Source: Dialister sp. UBA7295 (GTDB lineage: Bacteria > Bacillota > Negativicutes > Veillonellales > Dialisteraceae). From it: a stretch of 64,000 nt of DNA. Each line of letters opens with the position of its first letter. Position 1 is the stretch's first letter. The position numbers and the translations under genes were made by a program. The stretch is taken from contig DKQZ01000032.1 of NCBI GenBank assembly GCA_002471975.1, positions 10,072 to 74,071 of the forward strand. The letters are read 5' to 3'. The notes beneath the pieces are model-generated. The model was not told the origin of the DNA and did not search any database. It worked only from the letters and a program-made list of their open reading frames with translations. This document shows positions 49,286 to 58,237 of this stretch, piece after piece.

Positions 49286-49894
49286 ATGAGCAAAGAAGAT
49301 AAATTTTTTGAAGTTCTGCGGGAATTTGCAAAATATATCAGTGACGCCGGCGTTATCCTGAATGAGGTGGCAGAAGGCCGGACAGATCCCGCTGAAGGAT
49401 ATAAAAGGGTATCTGAGATCAAAAGAATATGCAGGGACAATTACGGCAGGCTGATAGAGAAAATGTATAAAACTTATAAAGATCCCGGTGATCTGGACCT
49501 GGCAAGGGGCATGATCGACAGGGGGTACTCCATTGTGGGTATCCTGAAGGATGTCTTTTCCCGGCTGGATATGATTCAGGTGGGGGAAGCTCCGGAGGAA
49601 TTGAAACTTTCTGCCCGCCTCGTCTCATCGTCACTGGAGGAATTGAAGAAGACCATGGACTATACGGAGGATATAAGCCGGAATTACATGAAAATGGAAG
49701 CGCGCTGCAACAGGATTTATACCTATGAGGAACGGGGAGACGAGTGCTTCAGAAGCTGCATGCGGAAACTCTTTGGCGGAGAGGATACCAAATATCTGAT
49801 TTACTGGAAAATGATTTTTGAAGATCTGGAAGAAGCACAGGATGCGGTGGCCGGCATGGTGCCGCTTCTGCAGAAACTCATTACGGGAATGTGA
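49286..49894 (+). CDS. DUF47 family protein (PhoU-like)
   Basis: A 202-residue all-helical protein resembling the DUF47/TIGR00153 PhoU-like family: an N-terminal FFEVLREFAKYISDAGVIL helix, a long mostly charged bundle and a DLEEAQDAVAGMVPLL C-terminal helix where family members read DxxEDxxD. These proteins usually accompany a Pit phosphate transporter, but none is adjacent here. The central EER-GDE segment (about 150-157, YEERGDECF) resembles the metal-binding motif of PhoU. ATG 49286 follows AAGGAG; ATG 49241 lacks a site. Confidence 0.75.
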   Translation: MSKEDKFFEVLREFAKYISDAGVILNEVAEGRTDPAEGYKRVSEIKRICRDNYGRLIEKMYKTYKDPGDLDLARGMIDRGYSIVGILKDVFSRLDMIQVGEAPEELKLSARLVSSSLEELKKTMDYTEDISRNYMKMEARCNRIYTYEERGDECFRSCMRKLFGGEDTKYLIYWKMIFEDLEEAQDAVAGMVPLLQKLITGM

Positions 49895-50008
49895 GAACGA
49901 TTTAACCGTCAGGCAGCCCATTTTCCGCATAACAATTTAAAAAAATAAAGAATGCAGGAAATTTTATAAATTTATACTCTTTTCAGTGGATTTTTTATGA
50001 AAATCATG

Positions 50009-50014
50009 TATAAT
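50009..50014 (+). promoter_or_regulatory. -10 element before the small hydrophobic peptide
   Basis: TATAAT preceded directly by TG; the -35 position (about 49986-49991) reads GTGGAT, a weak match. Transcription would begin near 50021, giving a leader of only about 15 bases. Confidence 0.5.
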
Positions 50015-50036
50015 AAAAATACATGGAGGAAATGCC

Positions 50037-50105
50037 ATGGGATGGTTTGGCCATCCGGCTCTATTGATGATTATTTCCCTGATTATCAATCCGGCTGCGG
50101 ACTGA
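50037..50105 (+). CDS. Small hydrophobic peptide (22 residues), possible type I toxin or regulatory peptide
   Basis: The frame ATG 50037 to TGA 50105 encodes MGWFGHPALLMIISLIINPA plus AD: one hydrophobic stretch with no charged residue until the final Asp. GGAGG (50025-50029) is 7 bases upstream, an ideal site. A TATAAT lies just before it, and a 7-bp terminator with T7 lies 32 bases after the stop, so the peptide has a compact unit of its own. GGATGG/CCATCC forms a hairpin across codons 2-7. Length and layout recall Fst/Ldr-like type I toxins, but I see no sequence match to a known family. A second frame from ATG 50032 overlaps it (11 codons) with poorer spacing. Confidence 0.5.
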   Translation: MGWFGHPALLMIISLIINPAAD

Positions 50106-50136
50106 TCATACTCCTCAATGATCGTCGTGCACAAGG

Positions 50137-50160
50137 AAGCGGTGTAGTACCGCTTTTTTT
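50137..50160 (+). terminator. Terminator of the small peptide unit
   Basis: Stem AAGCGGT/ACCGCTT with GTAGT loop, T7. No other gene on this strand ends close upstream. Confidence 0.85.
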
Positions 50161-50191
50161 GTTGGCTTCAGAGAAATTAAAGTTTTGTTCG

Positions 50192-50200
50192 TGTTATAAT
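50192..50200 (+). promoter_or_regulatory. Extended -10 promoter of the fol genes
   Basis: TGTTATAAT (TGn plus TATAAT), no clear -35. It lies 42 bases before the folP start. Confidence 0.55.
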
Positions 50201-50241
50201 GGGGCAGTACTCTTAAACTATTAGGAAAAGAGGTTTTGGAA

Positions 50242-51087
50242 ATGCAGCGACCTGTTCGCACATATCAGTGGAAAGATGGAAAAAGACTTTCCCTTTCCGA
50301 CAAATCCCTGGTCATGGGGATCCTTAATGTGACACCCGATTCTTTTTCAGATGGAGGAAACTGGGACAGCCCGGAAAGGGCTATTTCCCATACCCATGCC
50401 ATGATCGAAGAAGGGGCGGATATCATCGATGTGGGCGCTGAATCCACGCGCCCCGGCTCTCTGCCCCTTACTGCCGGGGAAGAAACGGAAAGGCTCATGA
50501 ATTTCCTTCCGGAAGTGCTGAAGGAGAGTTCCGTCCCTGTATCCATCGATTCCTATCATTATGAAACCATGGAAAAAGCGCTTTCCGCCGGGGCCCATAT
50601 GGTCAATGACATCTGGGGGTTCCAGCATGATGATGGCAGCATGGCATCCGCATCCGCATCTTTTGGAGTGCCGGTCATTCTTATGCATAACCGGGAAGAT
50701 CACGATTATGAGGAGGATATCCTGGAAAGCATGAAGAATTTTTTTGAGAAATCCATTGAAATCGCATTGAAGGCCGGTGTCAAAGAAGAAAATATCATTC
50801 TGGACCCGGGAATCGGCTTTGGAAAGACGGCTGAGCAGAATATGGAAGTCCTTTCCAGGCTTGACGAACTCACCCGTCTTTTCCCCTGCCCCTGGCTTCT
50901 CGGGGTCAGCCGGAAACGGTTTATCGGTTCCATTCTTGACCTTCCGGCGGAAGAACGGGATGAAGGGACCGCAGCAGCGAGCCTCTGGGGCGTGGAAAAG
51001 GGCTGCACGATTTTTCGGGTACATAATGTACAGATGACGGCCCGGACCCTGAAAGTATGGGATGCCCTTCGCGGCGTGAATCATTAA
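50242..51087 (+). CDS. folP: Dihydropteroate synthase
   Basis: A 281-residue TIM-barrel DHPS. MGILNVTPDSFSDGG near residue 23 (pterin/pABA loop 1), DVGAESTRPGS near 66 (loop 2), SIDSYHYE near 100 (where DHPS has SIDT-type residues), NDIWGFQ near 120 and DPGIGFGKT near 190. It joins pABA to dihydropterin pyrophosphate, the step blocked by sulfonamides. ATG 50242 follows AAGAGG; a TTG two codons upstream is not needed. First gene of folP-folB-folK. Confidence 0.95.
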   Translation: MQRPVRTYQWKDGKRLSLSDKSLVMGILNVTPDSFSDGGNWDSPERAISHTHAMIEEGADIIDVGAESTRPGSLPLTAGEETERLMNFLPEVLKESSVPVSIDSYHYETMEKALSAGAHMVNDIWGFQHDDGSMASASASFGVPVILMHNREDHDYEEDILESMKNFFEKSIEIALKAGVKEENIILDPGIGFGKTAEQNMEVLSRLDELTRLFPCPWLLGVSRKRFIGSILDLPAEERDEGTAAASLWGVEKGCTIFRVHNVQMTARTLKVWDALRGVNH

Positions 51088-51099
51088 GAGGAGGCTTTT

Positions 51100-51459
51100 A
51101 TGGATTGTATCAGACTGACAGGCATGGCCTTCTTCGGCTATCACGGCGATGAACCGGAAGAAACGAAACTGGGCCAGCGCTTTTATATCGATATGGAATT
51201 AGAACTGGATCTTTCTGAAGCGGGAGAAAGTGACAAACTGGAAGATTCGGTGAACTATGTGGCGGTTTATGAGCTGGTGAAAAGACGTGCCGAAGGGGGA
51301 CCTTTCAAACTTCTTGAAAAACTGGCAGGCATTATCAATGACGATGTTCTTTCTTTATTTCCCAAAGTGAATAAGGTGACGACCACCGTCCACAAACCGG
51401 GATCACCGATTCCGGGAATCCTGGACGATGTTTCCGTCACGCTCAGCAAGGAAAGGTAA
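51100..51459 (+). CDS. folB: Dihydroneopterin aldolase
   Basis: A 119-residue FolB. GMAFFGYHGDEPEETKLGQRFYID near residue 7 contains the conserved Tyr-His-Gly, NYVAVYELVK near 51 the substrate-binding Tyr, LLEKLAGIIND near 69 the conserved Glu, and the KPGSPIPGILDDVSVT tail near 99 the catalytic Lys. It cleaves dihydroneopterin to 6-hydroxymethyl-dihydropterin, the substrate of FolK. It starts 12 bases after folP behind AGAGGAGG. Confidence 0.95.
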   Translation: MDCIRLTGMAFFGYHGDEPEETKLGQRFYIDMELELDLSEAGESDKLEDSVNYVAVYELVKRRAEGGPFKLLEKLAGIINDDVLSLFPKVNKVTTTVHKPGSPIPGILDDVSVTLSKER

Positions 51460-51505
51460 GTAGAATGAAACTCCACAGGAACGGTATCCGGAGTTCCGGC
51501 AGACT

Positions 51506-52024
51506 ATGATGAATAGAAAAGATTATATTATTTCCCTGGGGTCCAATATGGGGGATTCGAAAGAAATTCTCCACGCTGCCATAAAGAAACTTTCCGCGAA
51601 TCCCGGGTTAAGGGTTTTGAAACTGTCTTCCTTTTACCGGACAAAGCCCTGGGGGAAAACGGATCAGCCCGATTTCCTGAATGCGGCGGCACTTGTCCGC
51701 TGGAAAGGAACGCCTGAGGAACTTCTGGCTTTCCTTCTTCTTACGGAAAAGGAAATGGGCCGGGTGAGGAAAGTTCACTGGGGGCCAAGGACACTGGACC
51801 TGGACCTGATATATAATGAATATGAAAGGCGAGATACTGAATATCTTCATCTGCCGCATCCTTTATTCTGGGCGCGGCCTTTTGTGCTGGTGCCCATGGA
51901 GGAAATCCTTCCGGAATTTACCTTCGGGGGGGAAGGAATCCATGAAAGAATCCTTTCACTGCATGGCTACGCCGAAGTGAAACGGGAATGGACAGAAGGA
52001 AAGGAGAATGAAAATGGATATTGA
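51506..52024 (+). CDS. folK: 2-amino-4-hydroxy-6-hydroxymethyldihydropteridine pyrophosphokinase
   Basis: A 172-residue HPPK. SLGSNMGDS near residue 10 begins the fold; YRTKPWGKTDQPDFLNAAA near 43 and VHWGPRTLDLDLIYN near 90 hold the magnesium-binding Asp pair (DLDL); LHLPHPLFWARPFVLVPMEEI near 113 is the family signature. It pyrophosphorylates hydroxymethyl-dihydropterin, the substrate of FolP. The ribosome site before ATG 51506 is weak, so it may rely on coupling from folB. It overlaps mfd by 11 bases. folE and folC are not in the window. Confidence 0.94.
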   Translation: MMNRKDYIISLGSNMGDSKEILHAAIKKLSANPGLRVLKLSSFYRTKPWGKTDQPDFLNAAALVRWKGTPEELLAFLLLTEKEMGRVRKVHWGPRTLDLDLIYNEYERRDTEYLHLPHPLFWARPFVLVPMEEILPEFTFGGEGIHERILSLHGYAEVKREWTEGKENENGY

Positions 52025-55000
52025 ACAGTCCTCTCTTTCCGGTATCAGAGAAGCCATGACAGGAACAAGGCAGGGACCTTTTGAAAATGACAGGAAAGCC
52101 GGTTCGGCGCTTTCTGAAAAAACGCTTTCCTTTTTCAGGAAGAATGGGCTCCTTGAAGGAAATAAAAATATCGAGATGATCACCGGCATTGCTGATGGCG
52201 CCAAAGCCCTTGCCGCATCAGGGGCTTTGAAATCCTGTGACCGGGCCGTCATCATTGTCCCGGAGACAAAGGATATTTTCCGCTGGGAAGAAGATCTTGC
52301 CTTCTTTGCGCCGGAACTTGACATTTATCCCTTCCCTGTGGTGGAAGAAGCCGGTTTTCAAGTTACTTTTTCCGGCTCCGAACGGCTTCGTGACCGCATG
52401 CGTTCCCTCTCGGCCCTGCTTACCGGTAAAAAGTCTGTAATCCTTGCTACTGCCGTAGAAGCCGCGCAGAAAATCATCAATCCGGATGATCTGAAAAATT
52501 CACTGATTTCCATAGAGAAAGAAAAAGAATACGAGCGGGATGATCTGGCCGGCCGACTTGTCCGCGCGGGATATGAGCGGGTGGACCAGGTGGAGAGAAG
52601 CGGTCATTTTGCCCTTCGCGGAGATATTGTGGACGTATTTCCAATCAATGCGGCCCATCCTCTCCGTATCGAACTCTGGGGCGATGAAGTGGACAGCATT
52701 CGCTTTTTTGACGAAGATACCCAGCGCTCCATTGAGGAACTGGACCGGGCGGACATTCTTCCCCTTTCACCGGAAGGGGAAAAGAAGTCCATCCTTTTTT
52801 CCTACCTGGCTGATGGTCTTCTTATATATGATGAACCGCAGCGGTCAGAAGAAAATCTGCGGCGATACTTTCGTGAAGAAAAAGGAAACAGGGCGAAGGC
52901 CCTGGCCTGGGAAGACGTCGTTCATCTCGGGCGGAAGGGTAGAAACGGGGAAATCATTCTTTCCCTCCTGAACAGGGAACTGACAGGCTTCCCTCATCCC
53001 TCTGTCCATGTATGGCATGGCCAGACCATGACGAATTATCAGCGTCAGATTCCCGTCTTTATCGAAGATTTGAAATCTTATCTGAAAAAGGAATGGCAGG
53101 TCCTTTTCGTCATCCCCAGGCCTTCTGAAAAAGAGGAACTGAAAGGGATTCTGAAAGATAATGAAATTTCTTTCTCTGACGGTTTTGGCGACCGGCAGGT
53201 TTCCCTGGTCAATGGCGTCCTTTCCCGGGGCTTCGAACTGCCTGATGAAAAACTGGCTCTTTTCACTTCCGGGGACATTCTCGGCAGACAGAAAATCCGC
53301 CGGGCCCGCCGGGCAGGGAAGGGAAGGCAGATCCGATATTTTTCCGATTTAAATCCCGGAGACTACGTGGTCCAGGACGTTCACGGGATTGGTAAGTATC
53401 TTGGGATCCGGACCATCGAACTTTCCGGTATCCATCGGGATTACATTGCTATCCAGTATGCCGGATCGGACAAACTTTTCCTGCCGGTTGAAAAAATATC
53501 GACTCTTGAAAAATATATCGGCCCTGAAGGGGGCGTGCCTGTCTTAAGCAAGATGGGAGAAGCGCACTGGGAAAAGATACGGTCCAAAGCGAAGAAATCC
53601 ATTGAAGAACTGGCTGAAAGACTGCTTGATATCTACGCCCGCCGTGAAATCACACAGGGGATTGCCTTTACGCCGGGCGGACCGGAGCAGAGGGAATTTG
53701 AGGATACCTTCCCCTTTGTGGAAACCGAAGACCAGCTGACGGCCATCGAAGGAATCAAGAAAGCCATGGAACGCCCCATTCCCATGGATATGCTGCTCTG
53801 CGGCGACGTGGGATTCGGGAAGACCGAAGTGGCCATGCGGGCCGTTTTCAAGTGCGTCATGAGCGGTTATCAGGCCATGGTGCTCTGTCCGACTACGGTT
53901 CTTTCGGCCCAGCATTACAAAAATTTCAAAGACCGTATGGAACAATTCGGTGTGAACCTTGCTGTCCTGAACCGGTTCACTTCCTTGAAGGAACGCAGGG
54001 AAATCCTCCGGAAACTGGAGAGCGGCGAACTGGATGTCATCATAGGCACTCATGCCGTGCTGAATAAAAAAGTAAAATGCAGAAAACTCGGCCTTCTGGT
54101 GGTGGATGAAGAGCAGCGCTTTGGCGTGGTGCAGAAAGAAAAATGGAAATCCTGGTCTTCCGGGATTGATGTGCTGACCCTGTCGGCTACCCCGATTCCC
54201 CGTACCCTGCATATGAGCCTTACCGGTGTCAGGGATATGGTGACCATCACGACCCCGCCTTTGAACCGTCATGCCATCCAGACCTATGTGACTGAATATG
54301 ACAGCCGCATCGTGAAAGATGCCATCCTTAGAGAAAAGGAAAGGGGAGGGCAGACCTATTTCATTTATAACCGCATCGAGACTATGCCGGCCATGTATGA
54401 ACAGCTCCGGGAAATCCTTCCGGAAGACGTAACCATCGGCATTGCCTATGGCCGTATGGATGGAAAACGGTTGGAACAGGTGATGCTTGATTTCTATGAA
54501 GGCCGCTATGATGTGCTCCTCTGCACGACACTCATTGAAAACGGACTGGATCAGCCCAATGCGAATACCATGCTGGTTTATGATGCGGACAGGATGGGCC
54601 TTTCCCAGATTTACCAGATGAGGGGCCGCGTGGGCCGGTCGGAAAAAATCGCAAGGGCCTGGTTCTTCTACCGTAAGGGAAAAGTGCTCTCGGAAGTGGC
54701 GGAAAAAAGGCTGGATACGATTCGTGAATTCACAGAACTTGGGAGCGGTTTCAAGGTGGCTATGAGGGATCTGGAAATCCGCGGGGCCGGTAATCTTCTG
54801 GGATCTGCCCAGCATGGAAATATTGCCAGCATCGGATTTGCCACATACTGTTCCATGCTCGAAGAGGCGGTGGAACGGCTTCGGGCCAAAAGGGAAAACA
54901 GACCCCTTCCGAGAAAACTGCCCAATACCACCATCGAATTCCGTCAGAATGCGTATTTGGACAGCTCCTATATTTCCGACGAAGAGCAGAAAATGGAAAT

Positions 55001-55403
55001 CTATCGCCGCCTGGCATCGGTGGAAGATGAAAAGTCTCTTTCCGATCTCATAGATGAGGTGGTTGACCGCTTCGGGACGCCCACGGAACCGGTGGAAAAA
55101 CTGTTCAGTATTTCCAGAATCCGCGTCAAGGCAAGACTTCTGGGCATAGGCAGTATCCTGGACAGCGGGCCGAATTTTGTCATGACCTGGGCTGACGAGG
55201 AACCTATGCGCGGATGGAATCCCATGCTTCTTCCCAAAACCTGGCTTCCTTATATCAGGATCCTTTCCGGCAGCCCCGCGAAGCTCAATATTAACAAGAG
55301 GGGAATACCGGGAGATACCATGAAATGGATTTCCAAGTTTATGGACGAACTTTACCGGGAAGTCAAAAATGGGAAGGCTGCCGTAAAGCCGGTCTCCCGC
55401 TGA
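52014..55403 (+). CDS. mfd: Transcription-repair coupling factor
   Basis: A 1129-residue Mfd. The N-terminal UvrB-like region (about 40-330) is followed by the RNA-polymerase-interacting domain (GDYVVQDVHGIGKYLGI near 450). The RecG-like translocase has Walker A GDVGFGKTEV near 597, the DEEQ box near 697, LSATPIPRTL near 725 and motif VI QMRGRVGRS near 870. The C-terminal TRCF domain covers about 985-1090. It removes stalled RNA polymerase and recruits UvrA to the lesion. ATG 52014 is preferred since AGGAG (52002-52006) is 7 bases away; the ATG at 52008 is only 1 base from it. Full length for the family. Confidence 0.97.
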   Translation: MDIEQSSLSGIREAMTGTRQGPFENDRKAGSALSEKTLSFFRKNGLLEGNKNIEMITGIADGAKALAASGALKSCDRAVIIVPETKDIFRWEEDLAFFAPELDIYPFPVVEEAGFQVTFSGSERLRDRMRSLSALLTGKKSVILATAVEAAQKIINPDDLKNSLISIEKEKEYERDDLAGRLVRAGYERVDQVERSGHFALRGDIVDVFPINAAHPLRIELWGDEVDSIRFFDEDTQRSIEELDRADILPLSPEGEKKSILFSYLADGLLIYDEPQRSEENLRRYFREEKGNRAKALAWEDVVHLGRKGRNGEIILSLLNRELTGFPHPSVHVWHGQTMTNYQRQIPVFIEDLKSYLKKEWQVLFVIPRPSEKEELKGILKDNEISFSDGFGDRQVSLVNGVLSRGFELPDEKLALFTSGDILGRQKIRRARRAGKGRQIRYFSDLNPGDYVVQDVHGIGKYLGIRTIELSGIHRDYIAIQYAGSDKLFLPVEKISTLEKYIGPEGGVPVLSKMGEAHWEKIRSKAKKSIEELAERLLDIYARREITQGIAFTPGGPEQREFEDTFPFVETEDQLTAIEGIKKAMERPIPMDMLLCGDVGFGKTEVAMRAVFKCVMSGYQAMVLCPTTVLSAQHYKNFKDRMEQFGVNLAVLNRFTSLKERREILRKLESGELDVIIGTHAVLNKKVKCRKLGLLVVDEEQRFGVVQKEKWKSWSSGIDVLTLSATPIPRTLHMSLTGVRDMVTITTPPLNRHAIQTYVTEYDSRIVKDAILREKERGGQTYFIYNRIETMPAMYEQLREILPEDVTIGIAYGRMDGKRLEQVMLDFYEGRYDVLLCTTLIENGLDQPNANTMLVYDADRMGLSQIYQMRGRVGRSEKIARAWFFYRKGKVLSEVAEKRLDTIREFTELGSGFKVAMRDLEIRGAGNLLGSAQHGNIASIGFATYCSMLEEAVERLRAKRENRPLPRKLPNTTIEFRQNAYLDSSYISDEEQKMEIYRRLASVEDEKSLSDLIDEVVDRFGTPTEPVEKLFSISRIRVKARLLGIGSILDSGPNFVMTWADEEPMRGWNPMLLPKTWLPYIRILSGSPAKLNINKRGIPGDTMKWISKFMDELYREVKNGKAAVKPVSR

Positions 55404-55440
55404 CAGGGTTCATGAATCATTAAAAAACGGTATAAAGAAA

Positions 55441-55471
55441 TTACAGGATAAAACTTTACAATTTCCTGTAA
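55441..55471. other. Inverted repeat upstream of the flippase gene
   Basis: TTACAGGA (55441-55448) and TCCTGTAA (55464-55471), spaced by 15 bases in AT-rich DNA between mfd and the next gene. Either an operator or a weak hairpin. No T run follows, so it is not a standard terminator. Confidence 0.35.
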
Positions 55472-55526
55472 ATCTGATATGACTATATGAGCTGTATCTC
55501 AAATCTTTGAATTTAACAGGTGAAAA

Positions 55527-57128
55527 ATGCGTAAAAATTCATTCATTCAGGGGGCCCTGATCCTGACGGTGGCCGGAATCATCGTCAAGTTCATTGGCGC
55601 CTTCAGTCGTATTTATCTGTCACGGCTCCTGGGCGGTGAAGGGATCGGGCTCTACCAGATGGCTTATCCCATTTATCTGCTCTGCCTTTCCGTCTCTTCT
55701 GCCGGCCTTCCCGTAGCGATTTCCATTATGGTGGCTGAGCGAAATGCGGTGAATGACTATTTTGGCGGACAGAAAGTATTCCGTATATCCATGGCGGCCC
55801 TCATCCTGACGGGACTTTTCTTCAGCTGTCTCCTGTTCTTCGGAGCGGGCTGGCTTGTAGATAAGGGAATTGTCCGTGACTCCAGGGCGTACTGGTCCCT
55901 CCTGGCCCTTTCGCCGGCCGTTTTCTGTGCGACTCTTCTGGCGACACTTCGCGGTTATTTCCAGGGACTTCAGCTCATGACCCCGACGGCTGTATCCCAG
56001 ATCATTGAACAGATTGTCCGGGTCGTGACGATGATTGCTTTTGCTATCATACTCCTGCCTTCAGGTCTGGAATTTGGCGCTGCCGGAGCAACTTTTGGCG
56101 CGGCTCCGGGCGCTTTTATGGGTATCCTGGTATTGATCGTTTTCTATTACATGACCAGGAACTGGAGAAAAGAACTGGCCGGTGAGCAGGATCCTTCCAT
56201 CAAGCCCCAGAGTGCCCTTCACATCATTAAAAGACTGCTGATTCTGGCAATCCCTGTATCTCTTGCCAATATCATGCTTCCTATCGTTTCCAATATCGAT
56301 CTTTTCATCGTTCCCAGAAGACTGGAAGTGGCAGGATTTGCTGTAGAAGAAGCGACCACTCTTTTCGGCTATCTTACCGGCATGGCTACAGCTCTTGTCA
56401 ATATGCCCACAATCGTAACTGCCTCCCTGGCGGCCAGCCTTGTGCCGGTCATTTCTGAAGCAGTTGCCCAGCACAAAGGCGATGTGGTCATGAAGCGGAC
56501 CGATACGGCCATGCGTCTGGCAAACCTCATCACCATTCCTGCCTTTGTGGGGATGTGTGTCATTGCCACCCCTATTTCTGCCATGCTCTATGCAACGCCC
56601 GATGCCGGCCCCTGTATTGCCGTCATGAGTTTTGGCGTATTCCTGCTTGGCGTACAGCAGGTCACTACCGGAGTTCTTCAGGGGATGGGGAAGACGGCCA
56701 TTCCCTTCCTGAATATGGTGGCGTCGGCCTGCGTGAAAGTTTTCCTTTCCTGGAACCTGACTGCTCTTCCCAGCTGGGGCGTCATCGGGGCCGCCTGGGC
56801 GACCAATGCCGACTTCGGCGTGGCAGCCCTTCTGAATCTCATTTTCCTTTATAAATTCCGCCATTATATGATGGACATCATTCATACGGTCAAGCTTTTC
56901 ATAGCAGCCGGAATTATGGGAGCCGCTGTATTGGCCGTTTATAATGGAATGGAAGGCTTTATTCACAGCAATACCCTGGCAACCCTTGTGGCCATTATGG
57001 CGGGTGGACTGGTGTACCTCATTGCCATAGTCCTCATCCGTGCAGTCAAACCGGAAGACGTACAGGGCGTACCGAAAATCGGACCCAGGCTGGCAGGACT
57101 GGTCGAAAAATTCAGCTTTAAGATTTAA
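55527..57128 (+). CDS. MurJ/SpoVB-like lipid flippase (MATE/MVF superfamily)
   Basis: A 533-residue polytopic protein with about 14 membrane segments. It starts NSFIQGALILTVAGIIVKFIGAFSRIYLSRLLGGEGIGLYQMAYP, the SpoVB/Ytg-type signature with Arg residues in the first helices that line the central cavity of lipid II flippases. It probably moves lipid-linked peptidoglycan or polysaccharide precursors across the inner membrane; which lipid is not clear. ACAGGTG is upstream of the ATG. It ends at a bidirectional terminator shared with the flavoprotein gene. Confidence 0.9.
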   Translation: MRKNSFIQGALILTVAGIIVKFIGAFSRIYLSRLLGGEGIGLYQMAYPIYLLCLSVSSAGLPVAISIMVAERNAVNDYFGGQKVFRISMAALILTGLFFSCLLFFGAGWLVDKGIVRDSRAYWSLLALSPAVFCATLLATLRGYFQGLQLMTPTAVSQIIEQIVRVVTMIAFAIILLPSGLEFGAAGATFGAAPGAFMGILVLIVFYYMTRNWRKELAGEQDPSIKPQSALHIIKRLLILAIPVSLANIMLPIVSNIDLFIVPRRLEVAGFAVEEATTLFGYLTGMATALVNMPTIVTASLAASLVPVISEAVAQHKGDVVMKRTDTAMRLANLITIPAFVGMCVIATPISAMLYATPDAGPCIAVMSFGVFLLGVQQVTTGVLQGMGKTAIPFLNMVASACVKVFLSWNLTALPSWGVIGAAWATNADFGVAALLNLIFLYKFRHYMMDIIHTVKLFIAAGIMGAAVLAVYNGMEGFIHSNTLATLVAIMAGGLVYLIAIVLIRAVKPEDVQGVPKIGPRLAGLVEKFSFKI

Positions 57129-57150
57129 TGAAAATAAATCAATGGAAATA

Positions 57151-57187
57151 AAAAATCCTTCTCCGTCAAGGGGGAAGGATTTTTTTA
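57151..57187. terminator. Bidirectional terminator between flippase and flavoprotein genes
   Basis: Stem AAAAATCCTTC-CC with GG-GAAGGATTTTT, small loop, T7; A run on the left for the opposite strand. Confidence 0.92.
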
Positions 57188-57204
57188 TGGTGAAAACCGG
57201 GAAA

Positions 57205-58155
57205 TCAGATCAGATGGGGCGTCCTGGCAAGACATTTCTCTGTGGAAATGATGAGTTCCTCCACGATTTCTTCTACGGGCTGGATCTTTGTCAGGTGGGT
57301 GAGGGACATACCGGCCAGGACAAATCCGTTTTCCGTATCTCCATCCACGGCAGCCATTCTCGTTGTCCCTTTGGCCATTTCCATGAGCTCGGAGAGGGGA
57401 GCGCCGCTGTATTCGGCTTTCAGGTATTTTTCGGAAAAACTGTTTTTGAGACCCCGCACACTGTCTTTGGTGGTGAAACCGGTGACTGTGGAATCCGTAT
57501 CCTCTGCATCGATGAGCGCCTTTTTGGCGTTAGGATGAAGACGGCATTCTTCCGCAAGCATGAACCGGGTCCCCATCTGGACTCCGGAAGCTCCCATGAC
57601 AAGGGCTGCCGCAATACCCCGGCCATCCACAATTCCTCCGGCCGCAATGACCGGAATTTCTATTTCCGGGAGTACATTTTCAAGAAGCGCCATGAGCGTG
57701 ATTTTTCCATCATGTCCTCCGGCTTCCATCCCTTCTACAACCAATGCGTCAGCTCCTGCATGCTGCACCCTTTTTGCCAGCTTTACACTGGGGACGACGG
57801 GAATACATTTGACTCCCGCGTGATGGAAAGGCTCCAGCCAGGGCACCGGGTTGCCTGCCCCGATGGTGACGAAAGGAACTTTTTCATCACAGATGACCTG
57901 GGCCACGTCATCCCTGTTCGGCATCTGCAGCATCAGGTTGACTCCGAAAGTTTTTCCCGGACCAAGGATATCTTTGGCCCGACGGATCTCTTCCAGTACC
58001 TGATCCGTGGAAAATCCTCCGGAGGCGATGACGCCCGCACAGCCCGAATGGGCCATAGCCGCAGCCAGGAGACCATCGGAAATGTAAGCCATGCCTCCCT
58101 GGATGATCGGATAATCAATGGACAATAACCGTGTAATTCCTGTTTTCCAGGCCAT
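57205..58155 (-). CDS. FabK-like enoyl-ACP reductase II / nitronate monooxygenase family flavoprotein
   Basis: A 316-residue FMN-dependent TIM barrel. YPIIQGGMAYISD near residue 15, VNLMLQ near 75, EGMEAGGHDG near 135 (with the conserved His) and AAGGIVDGRGIAAALVMGASGVQMGTRF near 170 (phosphate-binding loop). The EAGGHDG form and overall length favour FabK, which reduces enoyl-ACP in fatty acid elongation; other 2-nitropropane-dioxygenase-like members cannot be excluded, and no other fab genes are near. ATG 58155 follows GGGAGGG; nine extra upstream codons to 58182 are not needed. Confidence 0.87.
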   Translation of the reverse strand: MAWKTGITRLLSIDYPIIQGGMAYISDGLLAAAMAHSGCAGVIASGGFSTDQVLEEIRRAKDILGPGKTFGVNLMLQMPNRDDVAQVICDEKVPFVTIGAGNPVPWLEPFHHAGVKCIPVVPSVKLAKRVQHAGADALVVEGMEAGGHDGKITLMALLENVLPEIEIPVIAAGGIVDGRGIAAALVMGASGVQMGTRFMLAEECRLHPNAKKALIDAEDTDSTVTGFTTKDSVRGLKNSFSEKYLKAEYSGAPLSELMEMAKGTTRMAAVDGDTENGFVLAGMSLTHLTKIQPVEEIVEELIISTEKCLARTPHLI

Positions 58156-58208
58156 AATTCCCTCCCGTATAAGAATAAACAAGTAATTAAAAACGTCTTC
58201 TTTTTCTT

Positions 58209-58237
58209 ATTATACAGGGATGGGACCGGTTCGTTAA
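58209..58237 (-). promoter_or_regulatory. Promoter of the FabK-like gene
   Basis: On the minus strand TTAACG (58237-58232), 17 bases, TATAAT (58214-58209). Confidence 0.65.

Noticed and set aside
49997..50224. 75-codon frame across the micropeptide region
   Set aside because: No ribosome site; it crosses the terminator at 50137-50160. The 22-codon frame in another register has the proper signals.
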